DNA from: Neofusicoccum parvum
Lineage: Eukaryota > Ascomycota > Dothideomycetes > Botryosphaeriales > Botryosphaeriaceae
Assembly: GCA_020912385.1 (NCBI GenBank)
Contig: CP087218.1
Span: 620,001-684,000, forward strand
DNA length: 64,000 nucleotides
Direction of reading: 5' to 3'
The notes beneath the pieces are model-generated. The model was not told where the DNA came from and searched no databases. It was given only the letters and a program-made list of their open reading frames with translations. This document shows positions 10,227 through 20,633 of the stretch, piece by piece. The position numbers and the translations under genes are program-made. Position 1 is the first letter of the stretch, and each line of letters opens with the position of its first letter.

Positions 10227-13200
10227 TCAGAACACCCCCGGCGTCCCCACCTGCACCGGCGTAGAAGCAGCCGCCCTGCCGCCGGCCCCCAGCGTCTTCG
10301 TCACCGTCACCGTCACCGTCGCCAGCACGTGGCACGCCGACGAGCTGGCCGAGGACTCGTCCGGACCCCAGTACAGCGTCGCTGTGTACTCGTCATCGGT
10401 CGAGACGGAGGGGCCGGGCATGGTGAGGGTGGGGCTGTAGATGTCTGGTAGCGGGGTGGTGTAGCTGCCGTCTGACGAAGTGGTGTAGCCGGTGTCCGAG
10501 GAAGACGGGGCGTAGAGGCTGTCTGTCGAAAGAGTGTATCCGCCGTCGTTTGACGTGCTGGAGCTGCTATCTGTGGAAACGCTGTACTCGTCCGTCGAGG
10601 AACTGTAGCCGCTATCCGCTGCCGAGCTGTAGTACTCTGAGCTGGAATAATCCAAGCTGGAGGATGAGGATGAGGAGGGTGAGAAAGAAGGGGTTATGTG
10701 CGATGATGCCGAAGTCCCCACCCTCCTCGACGCAACAATCGGTTTCGATAACGGCGGCGGCACCAACGCAGCTGTAGCTGCCGACCTGGCTGCTGAGTAC
10801 GCCGAGAGTGGGATTGTCGACGACGATGACGATGACGACGACGACGATGATGACGATGACGCTAAAGACGAGCTCAACGAGGAGTACAGCTCAGCGCTTA
10901 GGGAAGAGCTGATTTCCGCACTGAGGGAGGAGCTGATGGAAGAGTAGTACGAGTCGTCGCTGGCGGTCAATGCCGGGCGGGGGTCTGAGCGGAGGGTGTT
11001 GGTCGTGGGATTGTATGCGTCCGAGGATGACGGTTCGGACTCCGACTCTGAGGAAGCTGTCTGCGTGGGGACTTCGTCAGGGATGTACGGTGTGATGACG
11101 GAGGAGCCTGCGGCTGGCATCAAATCCGGGACGAGGAGGGGGTAGGCGGACGACTCTGAAGATGCGTCTGACGTGCTGGTGGGAAGTTCTTCGTTAGGCG
11201 TGTAGACTGCTGTTGGTTTGTAGACTTCGGCCTCGGATGGTGATGAGGTGGCGGAGGATGAAGTGCTGGTGCTGGTTGAGCGAAATCCGATGGACGCGAC
11301 GGAGGATGGGAGGATCGAGGGTGTGATACTGGGGCCTTCGACTACATCTGGGCTGCTTTGGGGAGATTGGTCGGGTGCGTCGGTTGGGGCTGCTTGTGTT
11401 GGTGAGGTAGAAGTGCCCGAGGGAACCCCGTAAGGGTTGAGTGACGAGGCATCGGAGGAAAGAGGCGTACTCCTCGACGACGCCGGCGTGGATTGAGAAG
11501 AGGACCTTAGTGGTGTCGAAGCACTCCGGGACAGTGAACCATAGGGACTTGACGACACCAAATTTCCAGACCGTTGCATCAAGACCTGGTAATCTTCGAC
11601 CCTGAACCCAGCGTTCCGACTCGGCGCCATGTTGATAGCCTGGATGAGCGCCTGCCTCTTTGCTAGCAGCCTGTGCTTCGCCGCCCTCTTCTTGCCATTA
11701 TTCGCAGTAATTTTCCCGGCGCTCGATGCACCAGAGCCTCCCGGCACCTCCCCGCTGCTAAGCACACCCACATTTGCCTGCGTCTCCGCGTCCGCCAGCC
11801 CGCCCGGCCCATCGCCACCCACAGCGCTGCCGCCACATTCCACCTGCGCCGCACTCAACACGCCCCACCAGCAATCCCAGTAGCCCAGCGGGCTGCCGTA
11901 GTCACCCTCGTAGTGCACGTATAACACATTAGAGCAACTAGGGTAGTCGGCGCAGTTGCCCTGGCACATGGCGAGGCCGCCAATGGCGTCGCCGATGCCG
12001 TGGCGGTAGCCAATAACCGGGCCGCCATAGCCGGCAATAGGCGAGCACGGCTGCGGGGAAGATGTGGCGAAGCCAGGAATCATTGGGGCAGAGTAGCCGT
12101 TGTGGTAGGGGGAGGAGGGCGTTGCGATGGAAGTGTGGGCGTTTTCGGCGAAGAATCCAGCGGCTAGGGAAGAGGATGGGGAGGCGGGCGTTGAGGGGTC
12201 GGCGTCACCACCGGCGATTGGGAGGGAGAATTGATCTGTCAGGGCCCGTTAGATTGAGGCCGTGTCAAGAAGCTTTGTGTCTTACTGATGCCTGCTGTCG
12301 TGGGAATTGCAGGTGTCACGGAGCCGGGGGTCGCGCTGCCGCCCTTGCCTAGCGGTACACCCACGCTCGAACTCAGGCGGACCGCGTCCGAGAGGGATAC
12401 CTTGGATGGAGCAGCTGGCGACTGGCTGCCTCCTTTCCCTTGCTGGAAGACCCGCATGGAGTTGATGTCCCAGTACGCATCAGTGAAACTTTTCGGGCTC
12501 CCGGCGACAAAGTTATTGCAGCTCTCCCACGCATTGTTCGACGTCATGGGACACCCGGGATACTTGCCAAAGGTATTCCCAGCCCAGTCGCCACAGAAGG
12601 TGATGTCGAAGATGATTGTGTGGTCCTTGAAATGCTGGTCGATGTCGCAGCCGCCCTGGAAGTTGGCCGTCGGCATGCCGAATTCAGAGATGTCTGGGGA
12701 GCCCGTGCTAATACTGGAAGGGATGTTGGAGCGCGGGAAGAACCAGATGCGGATCCATTGGGAGGTCCATTCCATGGCATAGACCTGGTTTCCATATTAG
12801 TCCTGTGCTCTCTTTCTTAAATTAGGGGCAGAGTCAAGTACTCACACCTCCTTTTCCATTGTTGAAGCCTGCACCATAGCTGTCTGTCCTCGTGCTTGCA
12901 GAGCCGCAGCCATTAGCGCAGTCGAAAGAGTCTGCAATGGCCGTTTGGCCCATTCCTGTAATAGAGCAACCGGAACTAGTGTAGATCTTGTTTGTGTTGT
13001 TCAAGTTGGTGTTAACGCCTTCAATGATGTCTTCGAATCGACGAACAATTAGTCCACCGTATTCCACAAGCTAAAGGGGTTACCAATTACCAATTTCTCC
13101 ACCGCGAGGCCACTCTTCTGACTCGCCCAGGGTCCACCAGGCAGGCCATGCTCCACAACCAACCGGCATATGATTAAGGTCGAGAATGAACAGACCGTGG

Positions 13201-13582
13201 TTGTACAACTTCTTGCTCTGGAGGCGAACACTGGGCCTGCCGGGACCGCCAACCTTGTAGGTGTTTGTGTGATCCACACCCATGTAGATGCGGTTTGAGT
13301 TCGTTCCTATGAGGCCATTGCTTGCAGCAACCGTTTCGTTGACATACTGCACGAAGCCGTTTGTTGGATCCCCGTCCTACCACAATATACGTTAGCATAA
13401 AGGCAGCCGTAAGACACATATGGGAAGCGCTGTCTCACTGTGAAGAAGTTGAACTTGTCGAACCAGTTCTGCGCCGAATAATCGTCGACGAGCGTGTATG
13501 TCTGGGCAGCAGCTTTAGAGAAGAGCAGTGTTGAGAGAAGTGATATTGCCCATGAAGGGCCTCGTGGCATAGCGAATGGCAT
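10227..13582 (-). CDS. GH16 endo-beta-1,3(4)-glucanase with long Ser-rich tail
   Basis: Predicted secreted enzyme cutting beta-1,3(4)-glucan. Exons on the minus strand: 13582-13439, 13376-13091, 13030-12846, 12784-12286 and 12235-10227 (introns 50-62 nt), giving 1040 aa. The first 26 residues form a signal peptide ending KAAAQ. The GH16 catalytic signature GEIDIIEGVN has Glu142 (nucleophile), Asp144 and Glu147 (acid/base), and an intron splits codon 144. The catalytic domain runs to about residue 330. A Cys-rich segment follows (about 435-500, around CQGNCADYPSC), then several hundred residues of Ser/Thr/Tyr-rich sequence with poly-Ser, ending in a TVTVTVTKT motif. The family is usually about 300-500 aa, so the tail is unusual. 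It may be an O-glycosylated wall spacer. No clear GPI signal is seen at the C-terminus. Confidence 0.9.
10818..10860. repeat. GAC/GAT trinucleotide repeat (poly-Ser coding on minus strand)
   Basis: Run of gac/gat triplets within the GH16 gene. On the coding (minus) strand it encodes a poly-Ser block. The same repeat read on the plus strand gives a spurious poly-Asp frame. Confidence 0.85.
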
Positions 13583-14453
13583 GACCGCGAAGGGAAGAAA
13601 GCTTGGAGAGAGCGTGACTGGCAGGAGACTCGCACTGCAGCAAAGCTGCTCTATAGATGGCTCACTGGGGTGCCGTGCAGTCGGACAAGCAATCAAGCAT
13701 TCCGGCTGTGGCGGGTATTATCCTCTCGTAAGCAAGCGTGGAGCATTCTTAACATGGAACGGGCAATCCCGAAGGTGGAGAGGTGCTCAGGCGCAGCTGG
13801 CAGGCGTACGTATTATAATGGAGACAGGCCATACTCCTTGCTTCCTAGCGCTCTGAAACCGAACCAAAGAGAGGGGTCGAAGAAAAATAAGAGGCTCATG
13901 GTATTGGAATGGAAGGCAGGACCCTCGTTTGACTGCGGCGTAGCAAAGGTCTGGCTGCTCATGAGGCTCGCCACGCGGACGGCTGCCACATCTGCGGAAG
14001 GTTCTGTCGTTGTCCAAGCGACAGCACGCGGGGAGTGTGACTAGACGGCCTTCCTGGAGACCGTAGAGCGCAGTGGGTCTGCGATTATGCCCACGTGGAC
14101 TGTGGTCTGCTTGCCTCTCTCGCCAAGCGAGGAATGTGCTCATTGCGTGTCAACGAGTCCCCCGCCCCTTGACGCGCAGTGGAATGCTTTCCAGGCATCT
14201 TTCGTTGGGAGTCATCGATGATCAAAAGATATTGATACCTCGTGAACACTTGCCTGAAGACGCGATCAACTTGGTGCAACCGTGAGAACCTAATAATTCG
14301 GCAGGACTCACATCAGCCGTCTCACGCAAACGCCATGTACCCGTCATTCAGAGCCTGTCTCCCAACCTGCCATAGTTCCGCCCCATAAGATCCCAGAAGT
14401 CTTTATGTAGGCCATGATATCATCGTCTATTTGTCTCCCTCGCCACGCGCCGT
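13583..14453. other. Promoter region of GH16 gene and 3' flank of CDC26
   Basis: About 870 bp between two minus-strand genes. No coding signal was recognised; open frames here lack motifs and ATG-to-splice logic. Confidence 0.5.
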
Positions 14454-14702
14454 CTAGCCTCGCGAAGAATTGCCCAAGATCCTATCCTCACGCGTCCTCG
14501 TAGCCCTCTGTCTCTCCTGTGTCGAGTTGTTCTGGTGATCGGCGGCTTCCTGCGACTGCGAGAAGGCGGGATCGGTCATGTACGAAGTGTTGTGGTTGCC
14601 CTGCTGTTGCTGCTGTTGCCAGGAACGCTGTTGCCGGTTCTGTTCGTAGGCGACAATGTCGTCGGCCGTGAGCGATATGACGGTGGCGGGGCGGCGGAGC
14701 AT
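14454..14702 (-). CDS. CDC26: Anaphase-promoting complex subunit CDC26
   Basis: Small structural subunit of the APC/C ubiquitin ligase. It stabilises the TPR subunit Cut9/APC6 in the nucleus. Single exon, 82 aa. The N-terminus MLRRPATVISLTADDIVAYE matches the conserved CDC26 signature (MLRR-x-PT-x-I-x-L-T/K-x-x-D/E), the part known to insert into the Cut9 groove. A Gln-rich middle includes a CAG-coded run. The C-terminus has DRILGNS, comparable to the short RIG motif of yeast homologues. Length is normal for the family (about 80-85 aa). The gene is easily missed because it is short and overlaps longer spurious frames. It is divergent from the predicted mitochondrial protein that starts at 15092. 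Confidence 0.85.
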   Translation of the reverse strand: MLRRPATVISLTADDIVAYEQNRQQRSWQQQQQQGNHNTSYMTDPAFSQSQEAADHQNNSTQERQRATRTREDRILGNSSRG

Positions 14703-15091
14703 AGTGGGCCAAATGGTGATGATGGGCGGGCGAAGTGGACTCGGGACGGGTGGCCGAGCAGGCGAGAGAGGTGTATGTTTTGTTGTTGTGGTTGTCCGGG
14801 TGAGGGAAGAGTCCAGATGCCAGGCTTAGATTTCGAAGATAGACGAGGAGATTCGAGACAATTCAGGGAACTATCAGACGCTCTCCAGCGCTTTTGTATA
14901 TGAGCGACTCGAACAGGTTGTTGTGTTGTGTTGTGATTTCAGCGAGAGATCGAGTCGCGGTCGACCTCCGCCGCGGCGAAGCCCAGAGCTCCGGTGCCAA
15001 GACCACGCCGCCGCCGCGAAAGTCCCAAACCTCATCGCCGACGCACCACCAACCACCGGCTCCCACACAGCCTCCCATCCACGCCCACGCC
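14703..15091. promoter_or_regulatory. Shared divergent promoter, CDC26 / mitochondrial protein
   Basis: 389 bp between two divergently oriented start codons. It must hold the promoters and leaders of both genes. No TATA box is obvious. The right side is C/A-rich, as expected for a fungal 5' UTR. Confidence 0.55.
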
Positions 15092-16422
15092 ATGCATTTA
15101 CGGCACTGCCGGGGTGCCGCCCCCGCGCTGACCCGGCCACGCACCCACGATGTAGCCGCCCTCACGTACGCCGTCCGCTCCTTCCACATCTCCGCACCGC
15201 GCGGCGACGAGTCCTCGTCCCCCGGCGGCAACAGCAGCAACGAGCCAGGTACACCACCTACGCCCCACCCACGCACCCAATTGCTCCCCCAGACCCCCAA
15301 TCCCGTTATACACATGCTGACACGCCCGCAATAGCACCCCTCGGCTCCGCCCGCGCCCGCTCGCAAGCCGCCGGCGCACACATCCAAAACCTCCGCTTCA
15401 ACCCCAACAACACCAACGCTGGCAAGTACAAGCAAGTCGGGCTCGCCGGAGGGTCCTTCCCGTCCGGCCAGAATGCATCCCGCCGCGTCATCTCGCCCGT
15501 CCGCCGCACCGCCGACGGCAGCAGCAGCTCCCCCGCAGGCCCACGCCTCCAAACACCACGCGTGCAGACCCGCGTGACCGGCGGCCCCAACCAGCGCTTC
15601 CCCAACGCCAGACCGGGAGGTCCAGGCGGCGCCCACCGGGCAGGCGGCCAGTTCAACCGCCCGGGCTTCGGCGGCGCGCGCGGCGGGCCCGCGAAGAGGA
15701 AAGGCGGCAACCGCAACGCGCGCGGCAGCAGGAAGAAGGACGACGGCCGCGACTCGACGGTCGGGCTCTCCGACACGGTCCTGCGCTACCTGCTGTCCCT
15801 CAAGGCCGCGCGCCGCGCCGTCAAGACGCACACGCCGCGCGCCCCGGCCAAGGACGACCTCGTCGCGCACGCCGCGCTCACGGCGACCCTGGGCCAGCCC
15901 TCGGGCGCCGTCGCGCTGCTCGCCCAGCGCCTGCGCGGCCTCGCCGACCGCGTCGCTGACCCGGGCGAGCCGGAGCCGGTGCTCGCGACCGCGCGCCGCC
16001 TAGTCCGCGGCCAGTTCGTCCAGTTCGCGTCGCCGCGCGAGCGCGACGCCGTGCTCGCCGCCGTCGCCGACCACCAGGCCGCCACCGCCGCCCGGCTCTC
16101 CGAGAAGAAGGGCGAGGAGATCGCCCCGCGTGCCATCGAGTTCGCGCCGCTGGCCCCCGAGGTGCGCGACGCCACCACCGCCGCCGTCGTGGCCGGCAGG
16201 TACGCCGTGCGCGGCGGCTCGGCCCCGCCGCCGGCCGACGGGATCGGGACGCCGGAGAGCAGCACCGAGGCGGCGGTGCGGCTGCTCGATCTGAACGGGA
16301 GCTATGTGGGCGGCGACAAGGGCAAGTTTCTGGACAGGCTGAATGCCGTGTTGTCGGTGGGAGGGTTGGCGGCGGCTGGCTCATCATCGTCAGGAAATCA
16401 GCAGGCTAAGGTGAACGCTTGA
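15092..16422 (+). CDS. Predicted mitochondrial RGG-rich protein of unknown function
   Basis: Not assigned to a named family. Exons 15092-15248 and 15335-16422 with an 86-nt intron (GTACAC donor, GCTGAC branch site, AATAG acceptor), giving 414 aa. The first 40 residues are Arg/Ala-rich, nearly lack acidic residues, and contain RSFHISAPR, a typical fungal mitochondrial presequence and cleavage region. Residues about 150-220 are Gly/Arg/Pro-rich with RGG-like repeats, suggesting RNA binding. The C-terminal half is Ala/Arg-rich and helical, ending near DLNGSYVGGDKGKFLDRLN, the most conserved-looking block. A mitochondrial translation or RNA-related role is inference only. An upstream in-frame ATG at 14900 would place the presequence internally, so 15092 is preferred. 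Confidence 0.7.
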
Positions 16423-17422
16423 GATGCCGGTGTTGGGAGTGGGTTGGAGGAGGTGAAAGGCTGTTAGTACGGGCGAATGAGGCATGGGGTTTCGAAAAAT
16501 GATGTATTTTTCTATGGGCAAGATAGGCAAGATGAGCAAAGCCTCTGTAAAACATAAGAGTCAAGAAAGGATGTATACACTCCATCAATCACCTCGTACT
16601 TGTAGTATGGGCAATGTTTTCTTTGCATATAGCTGTCACCCGTGTGACTATCTGGCTACGGAGTCTTTTTAAAAGCCTAGACGTTATAACAACCTCGTGT
16701 AAAGAGGTCCAAAGCTCATAAAGCCGATCCTGCCTTTGCCCATTACGTCGGGGAAAAGAAGAAAGAAGAGGAATCGTGAATGCCTGGATAAAGGAGAGGT
16801 GGGAGAACGAGAGGTGACTGTACGAAGACGGATCTCAATCACCCTTAACCCATTTTTCCACCCCTGCAATCCTCCGGTTAGCGGAGCCTTCCAGGTGAAA
16901 ACGCCAGATAACACCATGCTAGCAACCTGCGCCCGGTTCGGTACTCAGCCATCCCTAGTCGCCTTGCCGAATGATTGTCGCAGAAAGAAACGAAGAAAGA
17001 GGCGGCACTAGAGTCGGCACCCATGAAGTAGAACCTCCTCGCTGTACTGATTGATATCCTTTCCCGAACCCCGTTCCCACTCCGAAAAACTCCGGCAGAA
17101 ATGCAGAAGAGAGGAAACCCGTCGTCACAATTTTTGAGGGAGGGTATCAAGGTTGCGGCCGTTTCTAGACATGAAAAGGAGGTGTGTAGTGTCCTTCACG
17201 ATGAGTTGTTGAATGAAGAGTTGTGAGTTGTTCTCCAGATTGCTGGATGCTGGTGATTTCACAGCACGCAAAGTCCAAGATGCCGGGCTTTGTCAGCAAT
17301 GGAATGGTTGTCGATCAGCAGAATCTGCAATGCTGGTCAAAATACGCGTCGACCCAAAGTTTGATGAGATAGCTGCAAAGTGTCAAGTAGATCTTGTGAA
17401 CAAGAAAGAGGAAGGAGAGCAC
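16423..17422. other. Intergenic region between convergent genes
   Basis: 1 kb between the 3' ends of the mitochondrial protein and the E2-like gene. It probably contains two 3' UTRs. Nothing else is recognised. Confidence 0.55.
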
Positions 17423-19136
17423 TCACTCGGCGCTGTCTTGCACGCTCCGCCTCAGCTTGCGGTTGTAGAGCTTCTTCTCCTCTGGGCTTCCCCAAAAGAG
17501 CTTCGAAGCCTCAGGGTTGACCAGAGTACGCGGGTCGTATGCAGGGTGCTCGTCCTGGATAGCATCGACAATAGCTTCGATGTGGCTTCGGATGTCGTCA
17601 GAACGGCGGGAAGTGTAGCAAAGCACGCCGTCCTTGGAAATGCGCTGATGGAAGAGAGGAGTCTGGATCTTGACACGGGGCTGTACGTCCGGGAACTTGG
17701 TGGAAATGTAGATGAAGACGCGGAACATGCCTCCGTCGAGGTTTGACATGGGCGAGCCGAAGAAAACGAACGACCAGATGAAGGGGTTCTTCTCCACGAG
17801 TTCGAGATCGATGTGGACATTGTCGCCACGCTTGAAATGCTCAACGACCTGCTCGAACTGCCTTTGCAGGTTGTTGGCGATGCTCAGCTCGTTCTTGGTA
17901 GCCTGGAGACCTTCTTGCGCCCATCCTAGTGTCTCTTTATCGACCGCCTCGCGAACTACAGCTAAACGCTTGAGCAATTGCTCGTAGTTGAACTGTCCAC
18001 TCATCTCGTTGCTGGGACCCTCGAACGGCATCTTCTCAAACTTGGTACCCTCCTTGTACTGCTCCTTCATCCTGTTGATGGACTCCACGTAGGAGCCGTA
18101 GTACCAGAGGAAGCGACGCTTGCAGAGATCCCGGAAAGGCTCGAATGGCTCCTCAGAAGACGAGAGATCGTCTTCGGCGTTGTAGCGAACGATAGTCTTC
18201 TTGTCCGGCGCAGCGATTTTGTAGTATTCCTCCAGACGCTCGATGACCGAGACACGGATGGTCTCATGGTGGATCTATGACGACACGTTCAGCCTCAACT
18301 CCTGACCCACAACAACCTCATTTAAGCGCACCTTCGCGGTATATGCTAGCTTGAGCTTCTTGTCGTAGTCGGAATTGGCGTCTTCGAAGCCAGGCTCGTT
18401 CTCGTACGGATCGGGTGACATGAGGCTCTGGATGGAGATGAGAATCGACTCAAGGCCCTGGGCAGACGACCATTCCTCGCCGGGCTCGCCGCGCCATGTT
18501 CTGTGAGATTGTCAGTGTGAAAGCAAAATACCGCTGGAGGTTTTCGCACCCTAGAATAGACCTGGAAAATAGTCAGCACACGGTCAGACGAGACACCACG
18601 TATGAGGCTGACTCACAGGCAGACTTTGCCCTGGGCGTAGATGTTCGGGTTGAAACGGGTGCGACCACTGTTGGTGGTGATGCAATTGACGGACGGGGCC
18701 TTGGTAGGGTACTCTTGCGCAACGTCAGCGATTTCAGTCACGCCGTTTGGTTCGTAACGGGAGCTTGCACACCTTTGCCGAAGCGCACGGCGAACTAAGG
18801 AAATCAAAGAATCAGCACTGGAGCGCGATGCGAGCTGCTTTGCGGGAAGCTCAGACGAACCTCGAAGAAGCCGAACTCATAGGGCGTGTCCGGGGGGCCA
18901 ATGATCAAGGCACGAACGGATCTGACGTCGCTATCCCGGCAAGCGACGGCGAGCGCTGTGTGCTCATGACATCAGTTAGCAACGGGCGGGCAGCGGGCGC
19001 GCAGGCAAACGCACAGAGATCCGAGCCCTTCTGGATATCGCACAGCTCCTGCGAGGGTGTCAGCGGGCGCAGCTTGGGCGGGGGCGGCAGGGAGCAGGCC
19101 TACACGCGTGATGCGGAGGATCGACTGGTTGGACAT
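17423..19136 (-). CDS. Tandem UBC-domain ubiquitin-conjugating enzyme (UBE2Z-like)
   Basis: Predicted E2 enzyme that carries ubiquitin or a ubiquitin-like protein as a thioester. Eight exons: 19136-19104, 19048-19015, 18955-18861, 18794-18773, 18713-18617, 18561-18550, 18500-18332 and 18274-17423 (437 aa). The first UBC fold covers residues 1 to about 150. Its active-site block [19 protein letters not shown] (Cys93) matches the UBE2Z/BRUCE-type E2s. A second UBC-like fold occupies about 270-430, with [13 protein letters not shown] placing a Cys near residue 373, but HQR replaces the usual HPN. The middle is helical linker. The exon for SILG is only 12 nt; without it the frame is lost and LSILG is missing. 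Two acceptors are CAAG/TTAG, slightly weak. It is divergent from TRS23. Substrate and E1 partner are unknown. Confidence 0.87.
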
Positions 19137-19579
19137 GGCGGGCAACGGGCGAGCGCGGGGCAGTCGGGCGCGAGGGCGTGGTGGATGCGGAGGGCTGGGG
19201 CGAGGCGGGGTGGGTGCTTATAGCATGGGAGCTGGCGGACCGCTGCCCTTGTGCGCCTCGGAGTGAATGGCAGGGCTGCAGAGTGGGTGTGTAGGTTGCG
19301 AGGGTAGAAGACAGGGCGGGCTATGCGGCGGTGCGCTCGCTTTAGCGTGCAGATCGCAGGCACACAGGGTGGGTTGATGAGATAGGTACGTACCGGCTGT
19401 GGCTGCGCTAGCACCTTCCAGGCAACCCCAGGCTCATCAGGAACACCTCACTTTTGGCTCGACAGCCCGACCCGCGCGCGCATTCTCCAGAGCGCCCTGC
19501 AAGGTGATGGGCCCGCCGCCCGCGTAGACTCCTCCGCCGCTCTCGACTCCCCCCGCCGCTTCGCCGCGCCGCCGCCGCC
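19137..19579. promoter_or_regulatory. Shared divergent promoter, E2-like gene / TRS23
   Basis: 443 bp between the start codons of two divergent housekeeping genes. GC-rich on both flanks, with no clear TATA box. Confidence 0.55.
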
Positions 19580-20163
19580 ATGTACGCCCTTCTCCGAACT
19601 GCCCGCACCCGCTCCGCTCCCCCAGCTCACATCCGTCACCAGGGTCGTCTTCGCGCTCCTCGTCATCAACAAGGCCGGCGGTCTGATCTACAACCGCGAG
19701 TTCCACCAGGGCCTCAACCCGCTCCGTAGCAATGACCTGCTCATGCTCGCCGGCACCTTTCACGGGTAACGGCCCCTCGCCGCCTCCACCGCCGCGACTC
19801 TCGCTAAGCTCCCATGCCTCTCGCAGTGTCCACGCCATAACGCGCTCCCTCACGCCTGCTGCCGTACTCCCCACGTCCCTGCCGAGCAGCGCCAACACCG
19901 CGCCGTCGCTGCGCCCCCAGCCCTCCGGCCTGGAGGTTCTGGAGACGGCCAAGTTCCGCCTGCAGTGCTTCCAGACGCTCACCGGCACCAAGTTCCTCCT
20001 CTTCACCGAGCCCGGCCAGCCCAATATCGACTCCATCATCCGGAGGATATACGAGCTTTATGCCGACTTCGTCACCAAGAACCCCTTCTACACCGTCGAG
20101 ATGCCTATTCGATGCGAGAAGTTTGACCGCGGCTTGGATGCCTTTGTCCGGAGCAGGGCTTGA
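19580..20163 (+). CDS. TRS23: TRAPP complex subunit 4 (Trs23)
   Basis: Core subunit of the TRAPP tethering complex, part of the Ypt1/Rab1 exchange factor at the Golgi. Exons 19580-19581, 19643-19765 and 19827-20163, giving 153 aa. The start codon is split: AT at 19580-19581, a 61-nt intron (GTACGC...CACCAG), then G at 19643. This gives [17 protein letters not shown], the expected longin-like N-terminus. No other start yields this frame. The C-terminal half matches TRAPPC4 closely: [18 protein letters not shown] and [19 protein letters not shown]. The second intron is also 61 nt. The protein is shorter than human TRAPPC4 (219 aa) because the insert between the two halves is small. Confidence 0.88.
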
Positions 20164-20633
20164 TGATTGATGACTTGTAATTCGTAATTGTTGGGATGAA
20201 GATCGTCAGATCATACGGGTCAGGCTCAGCATAGGGGATCCGGCCGTTGTCATGATTGAGGCGTTGGCATTTCTCGGGAGTTGGACCTTTCGGAGCGCAC
20301 CGTGGAGACAGGTAATACCAGCTCTAGACCGCATACAGTTTAGGAGAGGCACGTCGAATAGATACCCAGTAAATCACCGCTAGGCAGCGAGCGCATGCTT
20401 CATGAGTGCGCGATGCTTGATAGAAGGCAAAGCGTTTTGTGGACGTACACAACAGCTGTCACCACGCAACTATCAATTTGTTGAGCCTGCTCTAATTATG
20501 ACCTGAACTGGTCCGGTTTCTCACGTTCCCATGACGCCATTGCTCCTATTCATTGATTATGCCTTTGGTGGTCTTAGCTTCAAGCACATCTGTGCTCGCA
20601 TATGATGTCTAACAATCCGAATACGCCAGCCAC
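20164..20633. other. Intergenic region between convergent genes
   Basis: 470 bp separating the 3' ends of TRS23 and RPN10. No coding or structural signal was recognised. Confidence 0.55.

Noticed and set aside
10550..10947. Poly-Asp frames on the plus strand
   Set aside because: Antisense reading of the Ser-coding repeat in the GH16 gene.
14863..15870. 335-codon minus-strand frame
   Set aside because: Overlaps the mitochondrial protein gene and the shared promoter antisense; no motif.
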